Shown here piece after piece: positions 21,059 through 32,938 of a DNA stretch of 64,000 bases (position 1 is its first letter; the number at the start of each line of letters is the position of its first letter). Position numbers and translations under genes: made by a program. Below the pieces are notes generated by a model. It was not told the DNA's origin, searched no databases, and worked only from the letters and a program-made list of their open reading frames with translations. Origin of the DNA: Lodderomyces elongisporus (Eukaryota > Ascomycota > Pichiomycetes > Serinales > Debaryomycetaceae); the NCBI RefSeq assembly GCF_030384665.1, contig NC_083674.1, positions 2,356,001-2,420,000 of the forward strand, given 5' to 3'.

Positions 21059-22486
21059 TTACTTGGTTGAGACCAGCATTAGACTTTTGATCCTCGCTTT
21101 TATGTTTTTTATGCAGCGAGTGAAGCTGGTAGTTGGGGGTAGTGTTTTGATTTTGAACTTTTCTAGATGTAGTTCCCCCTCGATAACCTCAATGTGCTGA
21201 TCTAAAGTCTTAATCAACCAAGCAGCGTATTCTTCTGGTGTTTTGACATTTGCTCCTCCAAACCTAAAAAACCTAAAAAACCTTCTAAACCCCCTCTCCC
21301 TGGTGTATGTCCTGTGGTAGTCGACAATCCGCACTTGGATTCCTGGTCGACTACCCACTTTTCTCTCCACCCCAACTAGAAGCTTATAGCCTGTTTTGTT
21401 TCTGGCTATAAGATGGGTCGTGTCCCTTTGCAATTTGTGAAGGATGTCCTCGCGTTCTTTGGTAAGTAAGGGGAAGCGGACATTGCCTGTTGGACAGCCC
21501 TGGTCAATGGGGTGGTATAATGGCCTCAGAAATGAGGACTTATGGACAACGGAGTTGGTGCAAAGTGTTGCGAAGGTGGGTCTGGGTTCGCCCATGTCAC
21601 ATGCGCGTTTGTTCCTGCGTGTCATGTAATTGTATGTGCGTGTGGTGTTTGTGTTTGTGTCTGTGTTTGTGTTTGTGTCTGTGTTTGTGTTTGTGTCTGT
21701 GTTTGTGTTTGTGTTTGTGTTTGTGTCTGTGTCTGTAAATGTGTATGTGTTTGAGGTATATGTGTTTTTCAGGCTTGTTTCTTGTGTGCCCAAGTAATAT
21801 ACCTCAGTTGCTTGGTGCTCGTATGCCGGACTTACTGCATAGATAGTTTCCTCCCCTCCAAAATTCATTTTCAAGAGTTGGAAGTGGGGAAGTATCAATG
21901 ATGCCTCTTTGTAGTGGCTTCCCATTCTGGGAAGCTCTCTCCTGATGTCTTCGGAGTGTTCCTCTGAAATCTTGTAGATGAGAAATTTTCCATCTGTAGA
22001 TTTGTAGGCGGTGCTGCCTATTTTTGTTATGGAGTCTTCCATGGACGCAAATGACTGTAAATAGGTGGATTCCAGGCATCCCCACAGCTTTCTTACTCTT
22101 TGAAACAGCTTTGCATGGTAGGACTCGATATTGGTTGTGTATTCTTGGTGCCTAAGAAAAACACTGAAAGTTTCGTCGTACTTCCAGGTTCTCCTGAGGC
22201 AGTCGGCAATACTTTTGTGTATTCCCTCTACAAGAAGAAACCTTTCGGCCTCTTTCTTGGTAAGCTTTTTAACTGGTGTTTCCAGCAGTGGTGCACCTGA
22301 GGGTGATTTCCCAGGTGTTTGCGAAGGTTTGAATCCCTTCGCCAAAGTTGATTTGAGGTTTTGGAAAACCTGCTTGGTTGATTGGGGTACAGGTTCTCCG
22401 GGAAGTTGAAACCGAACCTTGCGTTCGGCTGGTTTTTCCCCCTTTGACTTGGGGGAGGTGTTAAAAGCGTTTTTAAAAAATGACAT
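21059..22486 (-). CDS. ORF A, copy 7 (475 aa)
   Basis: Protein identical to copy 6; the unit differs from unit 6 mainly by one fewer 14-bp repeat upstream. Confidence 0.66.
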   Translation of the reverse strand: MSFFKNAFNTSPKSKGEKPAERKVRFQLPGEPVPQSTKQVFQNLKSTLAKGFKPSQTPGKSPSGAPLLETPVKKLTKKEAERFLLVEGIHKSIADCLRRTWKYDETFSVFLRHQEYTTNIESYHAKLFQRVRKLWGCLESTYLQSFASMEDSITKIGSTAYKSTDGKFLIYKISEEHSEDIRRELPRMGSHYKEASLILPHFQLLKMNFGGEETIYAVSPAYEHQATEVYYLGTQETSLKNTYTSNTYTFTDTDTNTNTNTNTDTNTNTDTNTNTDTNTNTTRTYNYMTRRNKRACDMGEPRPTFATLCTNSVVHKSSFLRPLYHPIDQGCPTGNVRFPLLTKEREDILHKLQRDTTHLIARNKTGYKLLVGVERKVGSRPGIQVRIVDYHRTYTRERGFRRFFRFFRFGGANVKTPEEYAAWLIKTLDQHIEVIEGELHLEKFKIKTLPPTTSFTRCIKNIKARIKSLMLVSTK

Positions 22487-24522
22487 TATTTAAGATTTAA
22501 TTAAGTAAACTAACTGGTAAAGTCTGACTCGTTTAAACTGTACTAAGTGAGACTTTGGTTGTGGGTTTACTTCTGGCGAAAGAAGAAGAAGAAAAAGGAA
22601 AAGAAGAAAAAGAAAAGGGCAAAAAAAGGTTTGAGGTCACAAGGATTTTGTTTGTGGATATTTATACTTCACCAAGTAGCCCTCTCGCCACGCCTTGTGG
22701 TTGGAGACTAACAAGTAAATTGTGTTATGCCATATACATTTTGGTTGCAAAACCCGCGAGGAAGTGAGGGGAACAGAAGGGCGAGGAAATCCCTTCTGGT
22801 AGCTCAGCAGTGTGTGTGCAATTGTATGCGCTACCAAACGCGTCGTAACAAAAAACCAAATGGGTGCTGCCAAATGGGTGCTGCCAAATGGGTGCTGCCA
22901 ATAGTGTGTGGCTGTAGCAGAAAGTGGACAACCAGAGTGGATGAATTGTGTGTTTGGATGCATGTTGGCTCAACACAATCTACAACCTTATACATCCTGC
23001 AATGCATTCTATCTCCACAAACAATTCTCGACGGATTGCCGTCAAGCTTGCAACGAGTCGAGAATTGTTTGTGTGTGTTGATTATTCCCCTGAGTTTGGT
23101 GCGAATTTACAGGGAAACATTTTTCTACTGAAGTTTGAGGAAAACTGTGGGCTCAGCTACTCCCTCCCTCTTTCCCCGCCCCATACATTTACATCATATA
23201 GGCCGGATCCCAGGTTGAGCCCTAGGTTGAACCCCAGGCTGGATCCTATGTCAGTTCTACAAAAATGCGCCACTTCCAGAACATAGGGAGAATCTGGCTC
23301 CTATCACTGCTGCTGCCCACTGTAGTGTTTTTTTGTAAAGTTTTTTGTAAAGTACACACCCACCCGCGCGCGTCCATCTTACGTGTATATTACGTGTATC
23401 TGAGGTTAACTCGTTCACAGCAGCTCACGTGCGCGTATACATACACATACTCCAACCCGAGATACTCTAGTTTGCAATGACAGCGATTGCGCGAAATATA
23501 CAGAACGTTCAATTTTGTAGGCTGAATGCGAAATAGAAGAATGGTTCAATTACAAATAGCAGAGTGTTTACATAAACAGAAAAGTGTGTTAATATTAGAA
23601 AAAAAAAGTGCAAAGATTAATAGCAGGAACAGCAACACCACCAGACATAACATCAGCAACACCATCAGCAACACCATCAGCAACACCACCAGACATAACA
23701 TCAGTAACACCACCAGACATAACACCAGCAACACAACCAGACATAACACCAGCAACACAACCAGACATAACATCAGTAACACCACCAGACATAACACCAG
23801 CAACACAACCAGACATAACATCAGCAACACAACCAGACATAACATCAGCAACACAACCAGCAACACCATCAGCAACACAACCAGCAACACCATCAGCAAC
23901 GCAACCAGTGACACAACCAGGAAAAAACACCAGGAATAACACCAAAAACATTTCTGACAAGTTTGAATGGCATAGTTTGAGTTTGGTCGACGTCGGATAG
24001 CACACACTATAATAAATATGTTGGATATAATAAATATGATAAATATGATAAATATTAGTGGTGGTAGTAGTAGTGGTGCTATTCCAACACGAGCAAACAA
24101 TGATTTTGATGCAACATTAACAAACCCCGGAAGCAGATTCCACAAGCTTTTCTTCTGCACCATCTGAAACAACTTGCACGGTGACTTACACAACCCAACC
24201 TGTGATAATATGATCCCGCTGTGCCTTGTTGATACCCCTAGTGCATATGCATCCTCCACATTTTTCGTTCCCCGTACAAGATCATACGACAAAGGCGCCA
24301 TTTTGTCGCAGGATCTGCCAAGTTCAGAATAAATGTGTGAGTCGGCAGCTACACTAGTGCAATGTTGTGGTAGGCTATGGGAAACGGTAGCAGAGGTCGG
24401 TGGGCTCCCCTGCTTTGGGATCATGGTTGGGTTTGTGATATAGTCATCCGTGAAGCAGCAACAGAGGTAACATCAGAAATAGCACCAGTGACAGTAACGT
24501 GCTTTTTTTTTGTCCGTCTGTT

Positions 24523-24553
<31 letters not shown>

Positions 24554-24560
24554 CCTTTTA

Positions 24561-25976
24561 TTACTTGGTTGAGACCAGCATTAGACTTTTGATCCTCGCT
24601 TTTATGTTTTTTATGCAGCGAGTGAAGCTGGTAGTTGGGGGTAGTGTTTTGATTTTGAACTTTTCTAGATGTAGTTCCCCCTCGATAACCTCAATGTGCT
24701 GATCTAAAGTCTTAATCAACCAAGCAGCGTATTCTTCTGGTGTTTTGACATTTGCTCCTCCAAACCTAAAAAACCTAAAAAACCTTCTAAACCCCCTCTC
24801 CCTGGTGTATGTCCTGTGGTAGTCGACAATCCGCACTTGGATTCCTGGTCGACTACCCACTTTTCTCTCTACCCCAACTAGAAGCTTATAGCCTGTTTTG
24901 TTTCTGGCTATAAGATGGGTCGTGTCCCTTTGCAATTTGTGAAGGATGTCCTCGCGTTCTTTGGTAAGTAAGGGGAAGCGGACATTGCCTGTTGGACAGC
25001 CCTGGTCAATGGGGTGGTATAATGGCCTCAGAAATGAGGACTTATGGACAACGGAGTTGGTGCAAAGTGTTGCGAAGGTGGGTCTGGGTTCGCCCATGTC
25101 ACATGCGCGTTTGTTCCTGCGTGTCATGTAATTGTATGTGCGTGTGGTGTTTGTGTTTGTGTCTGTGTTTGTGTTTGTGTTTGTGTTTGTGTTTGTGTTT
25201 GTGTTTGTGTTTGTGTCTGTGTCTGTAAATGTGTATGTGTTTGAGGTATATGTGTTTTTCAGGCTTGTTTCTTGTGTGCCCAAGTAATATACCTCAGTTG
25301 CTTGGTGCTCGTATGCCGGACTTACTGCATAGATAGTTTCCTCCCCTCCAAAATTCATTTTCAAGAGTTGGAAGTGGGGAAGTATCAATGATGCCTCTTT
25401 GTAGTGGCTTCCCATTCTGGGAAGCTCTCTCCTGATGTCTTCGGAGTGTTCCTCTGAAATCTTGTAGATGAGAAATTTTCCATCTGTAGATTTGTAGGCG
25501 GTGCTGCCTATTTTTGTTATGGAGTCTTCCATGGACGCAAATGACTGTAAATAGGTGGATTCCAGGCATCCCCACAGCTTTCTTACTCTTTGAAACAGCT
25601 TTGCATGGTAGGACTCGATATTGGTTGTGTATTCTTGGTGCCTAAGAAAAACACTGAAAGTTTCGTCGTACTTCCAGGTTCTCCTGAGGCAGTCGGCAAT
25701 ACTTTTGTGTATTCCCTCTACAAGAAGAAACCTTTCGGCCTCTTTCTTGGTAAGCTTTTTAACTGGTGTTTCCAGCAGTGGTGCACCTGAGGGTGATTTC
25801 CCAGGTGTTTGCGAAGGTTTGAATCCCTTCGCCAAAGTTGATTTGAGGTTTTGGAAAACCTGCTTGGTTGATTGGGGTACAGGTTCTCCGGGAAGTTGAA
25901 ACCGAACCTTGCGTTCGGCTGGTTTTTCCCCCTTTGACTTGGGGGAGGTGTTAAAAGCGTTTTTAAAAAATGACAT
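24561..25976 (-). CDS. ORF A, copy 8 (471 aa)
   Basis: The Thr/Asn run is longer by two residues than in copy 1 and has fewer Asp interruptions. A base difference at 24870 (T instead of C) does not change the protein and is shared only with copy 10. The unit has two 14-bp repeats and a small variant block at about 26586-26620 shared with units 9 and 10. Confidence 0.66.
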   Translation of the reverse strand: MSFFKNAFNTSPKSKGEKPAERKVRFQLPGEPVPQSTKQVFQNLKSTLAKGFKPSQTPGKSPSGAPLLETPVKKLTKKEAERFLLVEGIHKSIADCLRRTWKYDETFSVFLRHQEYTTNIESYHAKLFQRVRKLWGCLESTYLQSFASMEDSITKIGSTAYKSTDGKFLIYKISEEHSEDIRRELPRMGSHYKEASLILPHFQLLKMNFGGEETIYAVSPAYEHQATEVYYLGTQETSLKNTYTSNTYTFTDTDTNTNTNTNTNTNTNTNTDTNTNTTRTYNYMTRRNKRACDMGEPRPTFATLCTNSVVHKSSFLRPLYHPIDQGCPTGNVRFPLLTKEREDILHKLQRDTTHLIARNKTGYKLLVGVERKVGSRPGIQVRIVDYHRTYTRERGFRRFFRFFRFGGANVKTPEEYAAWLIKTLDQHIEVIEGELHLEKFKIKTLPPTTSFTRCIKNIKARIKSLMLVSTK

Positions 25977-28033
25977 TATTTAAGATTTAATTAAGTAAAC
26001 TAACTGGTAAAGTCTGACTCGTTTAAACTGTACTAAGTGAGACTTTGGTTGTGGGTTTACTTCTGGCGAAAGAAGAAGAAGAAAAAGGAAAAGAAGAAAA
26101 AGAAAAGGGCAAAAAAAGGTTTGAGGTCACAAGGATTTTGTTTGTGGATATTTATACTTCACCAAGTAGCCCTCTCGCCACGCCTTGTGGTTGGAGACTA
26201 ACAAGTAAATTGTGTTATGCCATATACATTTTGGTTGCAAAACCCGCGAGGAAGTGAGGGGAACAGAAGGGCGAGGAAATCCCTTCTGGTAGCTCAGCAG
26301 TGTGTGTGCAATTGTATGCGCTACCAAACGCGTCGTAACAAAAAACCAAATGGGTGCTGCCAAATGGGTGCTGCCAATAGTGTGTGGCTGTAGCAGAAAG
26401 TGGACAACCAGAGTGGATGAATTGTGTGTTTGGATGCATGTTGGCTCAACACAATCTACAACCTTATACATCCTGCAATGCATTCTATCTCCACAAACAA
26501 TTCTCGACGGATTGCCGTCAAGCTTGCAACGAGTCGAGAATTGTTTGTGTGTGTTGATTATTCCCCTGAGTTTGGTGCGAATTTACGGGAAAACTCTTTT
26601 CTGCTGAAGTTTGAGGATAATTGTGGGCTCAGCTACTCCCTCCCTCTTTCCCCGCCCCATACATTTACATCATATAGGCCGGATCCCAGGTTGAGCCCTA
26701 GGTTGAACCCCAGGCTGGATCCTATGCCAGTTCTACAAAAATGCGCCACTTCCAGAACATAGGGAGAATCTGGCTCCTATCACTGCTGCTGCCCACTGTA
26801 GTGTTTTTTTGTAAAGTTTTTTGTAAAGTACACACCCACCCGCGCGCGTCCATCTTACGTGTATATTACGTGTATCTGAGGTTAACTCGTTCACAGCAGC
26901 TCACGTGCGCGTATACATACACATACTCCAACCCGAGATACTCTAGTTTGCAATGACAGCGATTGCGCGAAATATACAGAACGTTCAATTTTGTAGGCTG
27001 AATGCGAAATAGAAGAATGGTTCAATTACAAATAGCAGAGTGTTTACATAAACAGAAAAGTGTGTTAATATTAGAAAAAAAAAGTGCAAAGATTAATAGC
27101 AGGAACAGCAACACCACCAGACATAACATCAGCAACACCATCAGCAACACCATCAGCAACACCACCAGACATAACATCAGTAACACCACCAGACATAACA
27201 CCAGCAACACAACCAGACATAACACCAGCAACACAACCAGACATAACATCAGTAACACCACCAGACATAACACCAGCAACACAACCAGACATAACATCAG
27301 CAACACAACCAGACATAACATCAGCAACACAACCAGCAACACCATCAGCAACACAACCAGCAACACCATCAGCAACGCAACCAGTGACACAACCAGGAAA
27401 AAACACCAGGAATAACACCAAAAACATTTCTGACAAGTTTGAATGGCATAGTTTGAGTTTGGTCGACGTCGGATAGCACACACTATAATAAATATGTTGG
27501 ATATAATAAATATGATAAATATGATAAATATTAGTGGTGGTAGTAGTAGTGGTGCTATTCCAACACGAGCAAACAATGATTTTGATGCAACATTAACAAA
27601 CCCCGGAAGCAGATTCCACAAGCTTTTCTTCTGCACCATCTGAAACAACTTGCACGGTGACTTACACAACCCAACCTGTGATAATATGATCCCGCTGTGC
27701 CTTGTTGATACCCCTAGTGCATATGCATCCTCCACATTTTTCGTTCCCCGTACAAGATCATACGACAAAGGCGCCATTTTGTCGCAGGATCTGCCAAGTT
27801 CAGAATAAATGTGTGAGTCGGCAGCTACACTAGTGCAATGTTGTGGTAGGCTATGGGAAACGGTAGCAGAGGTCGGTGGGCTCCCCTGCTTTGGGATCAT
27901 GGTTGGGTTTGTGATATAGTCGTCCGTGAAGCAGCAACAGAGGTAACATCAGAAATAGCACCAGTGACAGTAACGTGCTTTTTTTTTGTCCGTCTGTTTT
28001 TGTATTTTTTTTTTTTTTTTTTTTTTCCTTTTA

Positions 28034-29461
28034 TTACTTGGTTGAGACCAGCATTAGACTTTTGATCCTCGCTTTTATGTTTTTTATGCAGCGAGTGAAG
28101 CTGGTAGTTGGGGGTAGTGTTTTGATTTTGAACTTTTCTAGATGTAGTTCCCCCTCGATAACCTCAATGTGCTGATCTAAAGTCTTAATCAACCAAGCAG
28201 CGTATTCTTCTGGTGTTTTGACATTTGCTCCTCCAAACCTAAAAAACCTAAAAAACCTTCTAAACCCCCTCTCCCTGGTGTATGTCCTGTGGTAGTCGAC
28301 AATCCGCACTTGGATTCCTGGTCGACTACCCACTTTTCTCTCCACCCCAACTAGAAGCTTATAGCCTGTTTTGTTTCTGGCTATAAGATGGGTCGTGTCC
28401 CTTTGCAATTTGTGAAGGATGTCCTCGCGTTCTTTGGTAAGTAAGGGGAAGCGGACATTGCCTGTTGGACAGCCCTGGTCAATGGGGTGGTATAATGGCC
28501 TCAGAAATGAGGACTTATGGACAACGGAGTTGGTGCAAAGTGTTGCGAAGGTGGGTCTGGGTTCGCCCATGTCACATGCGCGTTTGTTCCTGCGTGTCAT
28601 GTAATTGTATGTGCGTGTGGTGTTTGTGTTTGTGTCTGTGTTTGTGTTTGTGTCTGTGTTTGTGTTTGTGTCTGTGTTTGTGTTTGTGTTTGTGTTTGTG
28701 TCTGTGTCTGTAAATGTGTATGTGTTTGAGGTATATGTGTTTTTCAGGCTTGTTTCTTGTGTGCCCAAGTAATATACCTCAGTTGCTTGGTGCTCGTATG
28801 CCGGACTTACTGCATAGATAGTTTCCTCCCCTCCAAAATTCATTTTCAAGAGTTGGAAGTGGGGAAGTATCAATGATGCCTCTTTGTAGTGGCTTCCCAT
28901 TCTGGGAAGCTCTCTCCTGATGTCTTCGGAGTGTTCCTCTGAAATCTTGTAGATGAGAAATTTTCCATCTGTAGATTTGTAGGCGGTGCTGCCTATTTTT
29001 GTTATGGAGTCTTCCATGGACGCAAATGACTGTAAATAGGTGGATTCCAGGCATCCCCACAGCTTTCTTACTCTTTGAAACAGCTTTGCATGGTAGGACT
29101 CGATATTGGTTGTGTATTCTTGGTGCCTAAGAAAAACACTGAAAGTTTCGTCGTACTTCCAGGTTCTCCTGAGGCAGTCGGCAATACTTTTGTGTATTCC
29201 CTCTACAAGAAGAAACCTTTCGGCCTCTTTCTTGGTAAGCTTTTTAACTGGTGTTTCCAGCAGTGGTGCACCTGAGGGTGATTTCCCAGGTGTTTGCGAA
29301 GGTTTGAATCCCTTCGCCAAAGTTGATTTGAGGTTTTGGAAAACCTGCTTGGTTGATTGGGGTACAGGTTCTCCGGGAAGTTGAAACCGAACCTTGCGTT
29401 CGGCTGGTTTTTCCCCCTTTGACTTGGGGGAGGTGTTAAAAGCGTTTTTAAAAAATGACAT
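28034..29461 (-). CDS. ORF A, copy 9 (475 aa)
   Basis: The coding part is the copy 6/7 type, while the upstream half of the same unit is the unit 8/10 type (two 14-bp repeats and the variant block near 30071). The unit is therefore a mosaic of two variants, as expected from gene conversion or unequal exchange. Confidence 0.66.
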   Translation of the reverse strand: MSFFKNAFNTSPKSKGEKPAERKVRFQLPGEPVPQSTKQVFQNLKSTLAKGFKPSQTPGKSPSGAPLLETPVKKLTKKEAERFLLVEGIHKSIADCLRRTWKYDETFSVFLRHQEYTTNIESYHAKLFQRVRKLWGCLESTYLQSFASMEDSITKIGSTAYKSTDGKFLIYKISEEHSEDIRRELPRMGSHYKEASLILPHFQLLKMNFGGEETIYAVSPAYEHQATEVYYLGTQETSLKNTYTSNTYTFTDTDTNTNTNTNTDTNTNTDTNTNTDTNTNTTRTYNYMTRRNKRACDMGEPRPTFATLCTNSVVHKSSFLRPLYHPIDQGCPTGNVRFPLLTKEREDILHKLQRDTTHLIARNKTGYKLLVGVERKVGSRPGIQVRIVDYHRTYTRERGFRRFFRFFRFGGANVKTPEEYAAWLIKTLDQHIEVIEGELHLEKFKIKTLPPTTSFTRCIKNIKARIKSLMLVSTK

Positions 29462-31483
29462 TATTTAAGATTTAATTAAGTAAACTAACTGGTAAAGTCT
29501 GACTCGTTTAAACTGTACTAAGTGAGACTTTGGTTGTGGGTTTACTTCTGGCGAAAGAAGAAGAAGAAAAAGGAAAAGAAGAAAAAGAAAAGGGCAAAAA
29601 AAGGTTTGAGGTCACAAGGATTTTGTTTGTGGATATTTATACTTCACCAAGTAGCCCTCTCGCCACGCCTTGTGGTTGGAGACTAACAAGTAAATTGTGT
29701 TATGCCATATACATTTTGGTTGCAAAACCCGCGAGGAAGTGAGGGGAACAGAAGGGCGAGGAAATCCCTTCTGGTAGCTCAGCAGTGTGTGTGCAATTGT
29801 ATGCGCTACCAAACGCGTCGTAACAAAAAACCAAATGGGTGCTGCCAAATGGGTGCTGCCAATAGTGTGTGGCTGTAGCAGAAAGTGGACAACCAGAGTG
29901 GATGAATTGTGTGTTTGGATGCATGTTGGCTCAACACAATCTACAACCTTATACATCCTGCAATGCATTCTATCTCCACAAACAATTCTCGACGGATTGC
30001 CGTCAAGCTTGCAACGAGTCGAGAATTGTTTGTGTGTGTTGATTATTCCCCTGAGTTTGGTGCGAATTTACGGGAAAACTCTTTTCTGCTGAAGTTTGAG
30101 GATAATTGTGGGCTCAGCTACTCCCTCCCTCTTTCCCCGCCCCATACATTTACATCATATAGGCCGGATCCCAGGTTGAGCCCTAGGTTGAACCCCAGGC
30201 TGGATCCTATGCCAGTTCTACAAAAATGCGCCACTTCCAGAACATAGGGAGAATCTGGCTCCTATCACTGCTGCTGCCCACTGTAGTGTTTTTTTGTAAA
30301 GTTTTTTGTAAAGTACACACCCACCCGCGCGCGTCCATCTTACGTGTATATTACGTGTATCTGAGGTTAACTCGTTCACAGCAGCTCACGTGCGCGTATA
30401 CATACACATACTCCAACCCGAGATACTCTAGTTTGCAATGACAGCGATTGCGCGAAATATACAGAACGTTCAATTTTGTAGGCTGAATGCGAAATAGAAG
30501 AATGGTTCAATTACAAATAGCAGAGTGTTTACATAAACAGAAAAGTGTGTTAATATTAGAAAAAAAAAGTGCAAAGATTAATAGCAGGAACAGCAACACC
30601 ACCAGACATAACATCAGCAACACCATCAGCAACACCATCAGCAACACCACCAGACATAACATCAGTAACACCACCAGACATAACACCAGCAACACAACCA
30701 GACATAACACCAGCAACACAACCAGACATAACATCAGTAACACCACCAGACATAACACCAGCAACACAACCAGACATAACATCAGCAACACAACCAGACA
30801 TAACATCAGCAACACAACCAGCAACACCATCAGCAACACAACCAGCAACACCATCAGCAACGCAACCAGTGACACAACCAGGAAAAAACACCAGGAATAA
30901 CACCAAAAACATTTCTGACAAGTTTGAATGGCATAGTTTGAGTTTGGTCGACGTCGGATAGCACACACTATAATAAATATGTTGGATATAATAAATATGA
31001 TAAATATGATAAATATTAGTGGTGGTAGTAGTAGTGGTGCTATTCCAACACGAGCAAACAATGATTTTGATGCAACATTAACAAACCCCGGAAGCAGATT
31101 CCACAAGCTTTTCTTCTGCACCATCTGAAACAACTTGCACGGTGACTTACACAACCCAACCTGTGATAATATGATCCCGCTGTGCCTTGTTGATACCCCT
31201 AGTGCATATGCATCCTCCACATTTTTCGTTCCCCGTACAAGATCATACGACAAAGGCGCCATTTTGTCGCAGGATCTGCCAAGTTCAGAATAAATGTGTG
31301 AGTCGGCAGCTACACTAGTGCAATGTTGTGGTAGGCTATGGGAAACGGTAGCAGAGGTCGGTGGGCTCCCCTGCTTTGGGATCATGGTTGGGTTTGTGAT
31401 ATAGTCATCCGTGAAGCAGCAACAGAGGTAACATCAGAAATAGCACCAGTGACAGTAACGTGCTTTTTTTTTGTCCGTCTGTT

Positions 31484-31515
<32 letters not shown>

Positions 31516-31522
31516 CCTTTTA

Positions 31523-32938
31523 TTACTTGGTTGAGACCAGCATTAGACTTTTGATCCTCGCTTTTATGTTTTTTATGCAGCGAGTGAAGCTGGTAGTTGG
31601 GGGTAGTGTTTTGATTTTGAACTTTTCTAGATGTAGTTCCCCCTCGATAACCTCAATGTGCTGATCTAAAGTCTTAATCAACCAAGCAGCGTATTCTTCT
31701 GGTGTTTTGACATTTGCTCCTCCAAACCTAAAAAACCTAAAAAACCTTCTAAACCCCCTCTCCCTGGTGTATGTCCTGTGGTAGTCGACAATCCGCACTT
31801 GGATTCCTGGTCGACTACCCACTTTTCTCTCTACCCCAACTAGAAGCTTATAGCCTGTTTTGTTTCTGGCTATAAGATGGGTCGTGTCCCTTTGCAATTT
31901 GTGAAGGATGTCCTCGCGTTCTTTGGTAAGTAAGGGGAAGCGGACATTGCCTGTTGGACAGCCCTGGTCAATGGGGTGGTATAATGGCCTCAGAAATGAG
32001 GACTTATGGACAACGGAGTTGGTGCAAAGTGTTGCGAAGGTGGGTCTGGGTTCGCCCATGTCACATGCGCGTTTGTTCCTGCGTGTCATGTAATTGTATG
32101 TGCGTGTGGTGTTTGTGTTTGTGTCTGTGTTTGTGTTTGTGTTTGTGTTTGTGTTTGTGTTTGTGTTTGTGTTTGTGTCTGTGTCTGTAAATGTGTATGT
32201 GTTTGAGGTATATGTGTTTTTCAGGCTTGTTTCTTGTGTGCCCAAGTAATATACCTCAGTTGCTTGGTGCTCGTATGCCGGACTTACTGCATAGATAGTT
32301 TCCTCCCCTCCAAAATTCATTTTCAAGAGTTGGAAGTGGGGAAGTATCAATGATGCCTCTTTGTAGTGGCTTCCCATTCTGGGAAGCTCTCTCCTGATGT
32401 CTTCGGAGTGTTCCTCTGAAATCTTGTAGATGAGAAATTTTCCATCTGTAGATTTGTAGGCGGTGCTGCCTATTTTTGTTATGGAGTCTTCCATGGACGC
32501 AAATGACTGTAAATAGGTGGATTCCAGGCATCCCCACAGCTTTCTTACTCTTTGAAACAGCTTTGCATGGTAGGACTCGATATTGGTTGTGTATTCTTGG
32601 TGCCTAAGAAAAACACTGAAAGTTTCGTCGTACTTCCAGGTTCTCCTGAGGCAGTCGGCAATACTTTTGTGTATTCCCTCTACAAGAAGAAACCTTTCGG
32701 CCTCTTTCTTGGTAAGCTTTTTAACTGGTGTTTCCAGCAGTGGTGCACCTGAGGGTGATTTCCCAGGTGTTTGCGAAGGTTTGAATCCCTTCGCCAAAGT
32801 TGATTTGAGGTTTTGGAAAACCTGCTTGGTTGATTGGGGTACAGGTTCTCCGGGAAGTTGAAACCGAACCTTGCGTTCGGCTGGTTTTTCCCCCTTTGAC
32901 TTGGGGGAGGTGTTAAAAGCGTTTTTAAAAAATGACAT
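31523..32938 (-). CDS. ORF A, copy 10 (471 aa)
   Basis: Protein identical to copy 8, with the same silent T at 31832. The leader has GGGTTTTG instead of GGATTTTG near 33096, a change shared with units 11, 12 and the inverted flanking copy. Confidence 0.66.
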   Translation of the reverse strand: MSFFKNAFNTSPKSKGEKPAERKVRFQLPGEPVPQSTKQVFQNLKSTLAKGFKPSQTPGKSPSGAPLLETPVKKLTKKEAERFLLVEGIHKSIADCLRRTWKYDETFSVFLRHQEYTTNIESYHAKLFQRVRKLWGCLESTYLQSFASMEDSITKIGSTAYKSTDGKFLIYKISEEHSEDIRRELPRMGSHYKEASLILPHFQLLKMNFGGEETIYAVSPAYEHQATEVYYLGTQETSLKNTYTSNTYTFTDTDTNTNTNTNTNTNTNTNTDTNTNTTRTYNYMTRRNKRACDMGEPRPTFATLCTNSVVHKSSFLRPLYHPIDQGCPTGNVRFPLLTKEREDILHKLQRDTTHLIARNKTGYKLLVGVERKVGSRPGIQVRIVDYHRTYTRERGFRRFFRFFRFGGANVKTPEEYAAWLIKTLDQHIEVIEGELHLEKFKIKTLPPTTSFTRCIKNIKARIKSLMLVSTK